Assembly (NCBI GenBank): GCA_023435725.1
Contig: JAEYRD010000209.1
Coordinates: 1 to 16,622, forward strand
Reading direction: 5' to 3'
Length of the DNA stretch: 16,622 bases
Source: Pseudomonadota bacterium
GTDB lineage: Bacteria; Pseudomonadota; Alphaproteobacteria; Rhizobiales; Xanthobacteraceae
The notes beneath the pieces were generated by a model. The model was given only the letters and a program-made list of their open reading frames with translations, was not told the origin of the DNA and searched no databases. The position numbers were made by a program, and so were the translations under genes. Positions 14,491 to 16,622 of this stretch are shown here, piece by piece; position 1 is the first letter of the stretch; the number at the start of each line of letters is the position of its first letter.

Positions 14491-16008
14491 CTAGCGCGTC
14501 GCTGGCCTGGCCCGCTGCGTCCATCCGATGCGGGCGAGCAAACCGTCGATGACGGGCCAAAACAGCAGCACGATCGCCAACGTCGTGATCGAGCCGACCA
14601 AGCCGTTCGACCAGAACACCTTGAGGTCGCCACTAGCGCCGATCATCGACAGGCGGAAGGCATCCTCGGCGCGATTGCCGAGCACGAGCGCCAGGGTGAA
14701 CGGCGCCAGCGGAATGCTGATCTTCTTGAACACATAGCCGACGACACCGAAGCCGAGCATCAGCCAGACGTCGAACATCGCGTTCTGGATGGCATAGGCG
14801 CCGATCGCGCAGGACACCACGATCATCGGCGCCACCGCGGCGAACGGCACACGCAGGATCGACGCAAAGATCGGCACCGTCGTCAGCACCAGCACGAGGC
14901 CGACGACGTTGCCGAGATACATCGAGGCGATCAGGCCCCAGACGAAATCCTTGTGTTCGACGAACAGCAGCGGGCCCGGATTGAGCCCCCACACCATCAG
15001 GCCGCCGAGCAGGATTGCCGCGGTGCCCGAGCCTGGAATGCCGAGCGCCAGCATCGGCAGCAACGCCGAGGTGCCGGAGGCGTGCGCCGCCGTCTCCGGC
15101 GCGAACACGCCCTCGATGCGGCCCTTGCCAAAGCTCTCGGGATCGTTGGCGAAGCGCTTGGCGAGGTTGTAGCCCATGAAGGACGCCGCGATCGCGCCGC
15201 CCGGGGTGATGCCGAGCCAGCAGCCGATGAAGGAGGAGCGCAACAGCGTCACCCAATACTTCGGCAGGTCCTTCCAGACGCCCAGCACGACGCGCAGCGA
15301 AATGCTCGCTGCATGGCCGCGCAGCGCCAGCCGCTCCTCCATCGTCAGCAGGATCTCGCTGATGCCGAACAGGCCGATGACGGCGACGAGGAAGTTGATG
15401 CCGCGGAGCAACTCGGCCGAGCCGAAGGTCATGCGCAGCTGGCCCGATACGGTATCCATGCCGACGCCGGCGAGCAGCAGTCCCAGCGACATCGAGATGA
15501 CGGTCTTGTGCTTGGCCTCGCGGCCAAGGCCGACGAAGGAGCAGAACGTCAGGAGATAGACCGCGAAGAACTCGGGCGGGCCGAACTTCAATGCGAAGGA
15601 CGAGATCATCGGCGCGAGGAAGGTGATCAGCAGCACCGCGACCAGCGAGCCGATGAAGGAGGACGTGAACGCCGCGGTCAGCGCCTCCGCCGCCCTGCCC
15701 TGCTGCGCCATCGGATAGCCGTCGAAGGTGGTCGCGACCGACCAGGCCTCGCCAGGAATATTGAACAGGATCGAGGTGATCGCACCGCCGAACAGCGCGC
15801 CCCAGTAGATGCAGGACAGCATCACGATCGCCGAGGTCGGATCCATCGTGAAAGTGAGCGGCAACAGGATCGCCACGCCGTTGGGGCCGCCGAGCCCGGG
15901 CAGCACGCCGACGAAGATGCCGAGCACCAGCCCGACCATCATCAGCACGAGTGTCTTCCACGTCAGCAGGACGGCGAAGCCGTGAAGCAAGAGACCAAAA
16001 GCTTCCAT
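14491..16008 (-). CDS. tctA: Tripartite tricarboxylate transporter, large membrane subunit TctA
   Basis: Large integral membrane subunit of a TctABC transporter, a binding-protein-dependent secondary carrier for citrate-like or other carboxylates. 505 residues, the normal length, hydrophobic throughout. It shows the conserved GVLPGLGGPNGVAILLPLTF near residue 35, YWGALFGGAITSILFNIPG, and the second copy of the glycine-proline motif in GCWLGITPGGAIAASFMGYN, then ALGIPGSGTAAILLGGLM. I chose ATG 16008, 11 bases after the stop of tctB; the frame is open further upstream but inside tctB. The substrate is set mainly by the binding protein TctC, which is outside the window, so it cannot be named. 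Confidence 0.93.
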   Translation of the reverse strand: MEAFGLLLHGFAVLLTWKTLVLMMVGLVLGIFVGVLPGLGGPNGVAILLPLTFTMDPTSAIVMLSCIYWGALFGGAITSILFNIPGEAWSVATTFDGYPMAQQGRAAEALTAAFTSSFIGSLVAVLLITFLAPMISSFALKFGPPEFFAVYLLTFCSFVGLGREAKHKTVISMSLGLLLAGVGMDTVSGQLRMTFGSAELLRGINFLVAVIGLFGISEILLTMEERLALRGHAASISLRVVLGVWKDLPKYWVTLLRSSFIGCWLGITPGGAIAASFMGYNLAKRFANDPESFGKGRIEGVFAPETAAHASGTSALLPMLALGIPGSGTAAILLGGLMVWGLNPGPLLFVEHKDFVWGLIASMYLGNVVGLVLVLTTVPIFASILRVPFAAVAPMIVVSCAIGAYAIQNAMFDVWLMLGFGVVGYVFKKISIPLAPFTLALVLGNRAEDAFRLSMIGASGDLKVFWSNGLVGSITTLAIVLLFWPVIDGLLARIGWTQRARPATR

Positions 16009-16019
16009 CGTGGGCCCGC

Positions 16020-16562
16020 CTAGTAGCCGAAGGCCGCTTCCAGCGGCCCCTTCGGCATGATGACGTCGAAGGCGATGTCGAAGGTAACGAACATGATCGC
16101 CGTGAACAGGAAGGCGGTGAGCAGCGACTTCCACAGCGCGATCCTGCCGACGAGGCGCATGAAGCCTGCGATCAGGAGGAAGCTCGCGACATAGAGGCCG
16201 AGGAACTGCGTCACCAGGCAGAACAGCAGCGTCGGCACGAACACCGCCATCACGCGGCGCGCCTGCGCGCGGGTGACGAAGGTCTCAGCCGCCTCGCGAT
16301 GCGTGACGAGCGCCGCGACCAGGCCGTAGAGGCTGCCGCCGCCGAGAATGACGGAGAGATAGAACGGGAAATAGCCAGGTTCAGGCCCGGTCGCATCCCA
16401 GGACGCGCCGGTGCGCCAGTTGTCGTAGCCGAGGGTGACCGCAAGTGCGAACAGCAGCAGGCAGACGACGATCTCGATCGTGCCGGAGCTGACGACGGCG
16501 GGCGAGTCGTCCTCGGGAGCGGTCGGATCGTCGACGACGATTTCAAGATCGGTTTGGGACAT
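16020..16562 (-). CDS. tctB: Tripartite tricarboxylate transporter, small membrane subunit TctB
   Basis: Small membrane subunit of the TctABC transporter, 180 residues. It has four hydrophobic segments, beginning at about residues 28, 63, 104 and 150, and GPEPGYFPFYLS between the first two, the proline-glycine loop typical of TctB. The N-terminal 25 residues are acidic and soluble. It lies directly upstream of tctA and is surely co-transcribed with it. ATG 16562 has no obvious ribosome binding site. By usual gene order the binding protein gene tctC should lie upstream, past the right edge of the window. Confidence 0.9.
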   Translation of the reverse strand: MSQTDLEIVVDDPTAPEDDSPAVVSSGTIEIVVCLLLFALAVTLGYDNWRTGASWDATGPEPGYFPFYLSVILGGGSLYGLVAALVTHREAAETFVTRAQARRVMAVFVPTLLFCLVTQFLGLYVASFLLIAGFMRLVGRIALWKSLLTAFLFTAIMFVTFDIAFDVIMPKGPLEAAFGY

Positions 16563-16589
16563 GGTTAGGGACGAACCGCGTTCAATTCC

Positions 16590-16615
16590 CCCTCTCCCCG
16601 CTTGCGGGGAGAGGG
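16590..16615. repeat. GC-rich palindromic repeat upstream of tctB
   Basis: A perfect 12-bp inverted repeat, CCCTCTCCCCGC and GCGGGGAGAGGG, with a two-base loop lies 28 bases upstream of tctB. I recall similar CTCTCCCCGC palindromes between genes in many Rhizobiales genomes. It may extend past the window edge. It could act as a terminator or attenuating hairpin between an upstream gene and tctB, or be a passive mobile repeat. Confidence 0.6.
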
Positions 16616-16622
16616 TTGGGGT

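Noticed and set aside
14428..16023. Plus-strand open frame of 531 codons
   Set aside because: It is antisense to tctA; the product is dominated by Arg, Gln, Asp and His, the usual mirror of a hydrophobic GC-rich gene.
1..16622. CRISPR arrays, tRNA/rRNA genes, transposases and phage genes
   Set aside because: I found no regularly spaced repeats, no tRNA-like cloverleaf and no transposase or integrase motifs; the repeats seen are two short palindromes and the caiB duplication.

Overview
The window looks like chromosomal DNA from a Bradyrhizobium-type alphaproteobacterium. The evidence is high GC with strongly GC-biased third codon positions, a palindromic repeat of a kind I recall from Bradyrhizobium intergenic regions, and gene families typical of that group (CaiB/BaiF CoA-transferase, Tct tripartite transporter, RTX metalloprotease). 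This is inference from sequence alone; no 16S or other marker gene is present.

Layout. 1-1407 (minus): N-terminal 469 residues of a serralysin-like M10 metalloprotease with RTX repeats, running off the left edge. 1602-1916 (plus): small exported protein of unknown function. 2065-3258 (plus): family III (CaiB/BaiF) CoA-transferase. 3263-3282: GC hairpin after it. 3300-3478 (minus): remnant that looks like the start of a polysaccharide flippase. 3811-6979 (plus): a surface-glycosylation group made of an unknown membrane-anchored protein, a GT-C (PMT/ArnT-like) glycosyltransferase and a GtrB/DPM1-like polyprenyl-phosphate glycosyltransferase. 6976-7018: palindromic repeat at the convergent junction. 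7073-13067 (minus): a compact five-gene CDP-sugar operon. 13208-13389 (plus): decayed second CaiB copy. 13415-13439: strong hairpin terminator. 13465-14271 (minus): LOG-family phosphoribohydrolase. 14491-16562 (minus): TctA and TctB subunits of a tripartite tricarboxylate transporter. 16590-16615: another palindromic repeat at the right edge.

How the genes work together. The centrepiece reads, in transcription order, glucose-1-phosphate cytidylyltransferase, CDP-glucose 4,6-dehydratase, [2Fe-2S]/PLP CDP-4-keto-6-deoxyglucose 3-dehydrase (E1), a thiamine-diphosphate enzyme of the acetolactate-synthase fold, and an extended SDR reductase. That gene set corresponds to YerA, YerB, YerC, YerE and YerF of Yersinia pseudotuberculosis, which make CDP-yersiniose A, a 3,6-dideoxyhexose carrying a two-carbon branch at C-4 derived from pyruvate. 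The best reading is therefore that this bacterium makes a yersiniose-like branched-chain sugar for its LPS O-antigen or another surface glycan. The E3 reductase partner of E1 (YerD/AscD) is not in the window.

The surface-sugar block (about 3.26-13.2 kb) lies between an intact caiB-like gene and a decayed caiB copy in the same orientation. The two share a 42-bp perfect direct repeat. This suggests that the block was inserted or rearranged next to a caiB locus and could in principle be lost by recombination between the copies.
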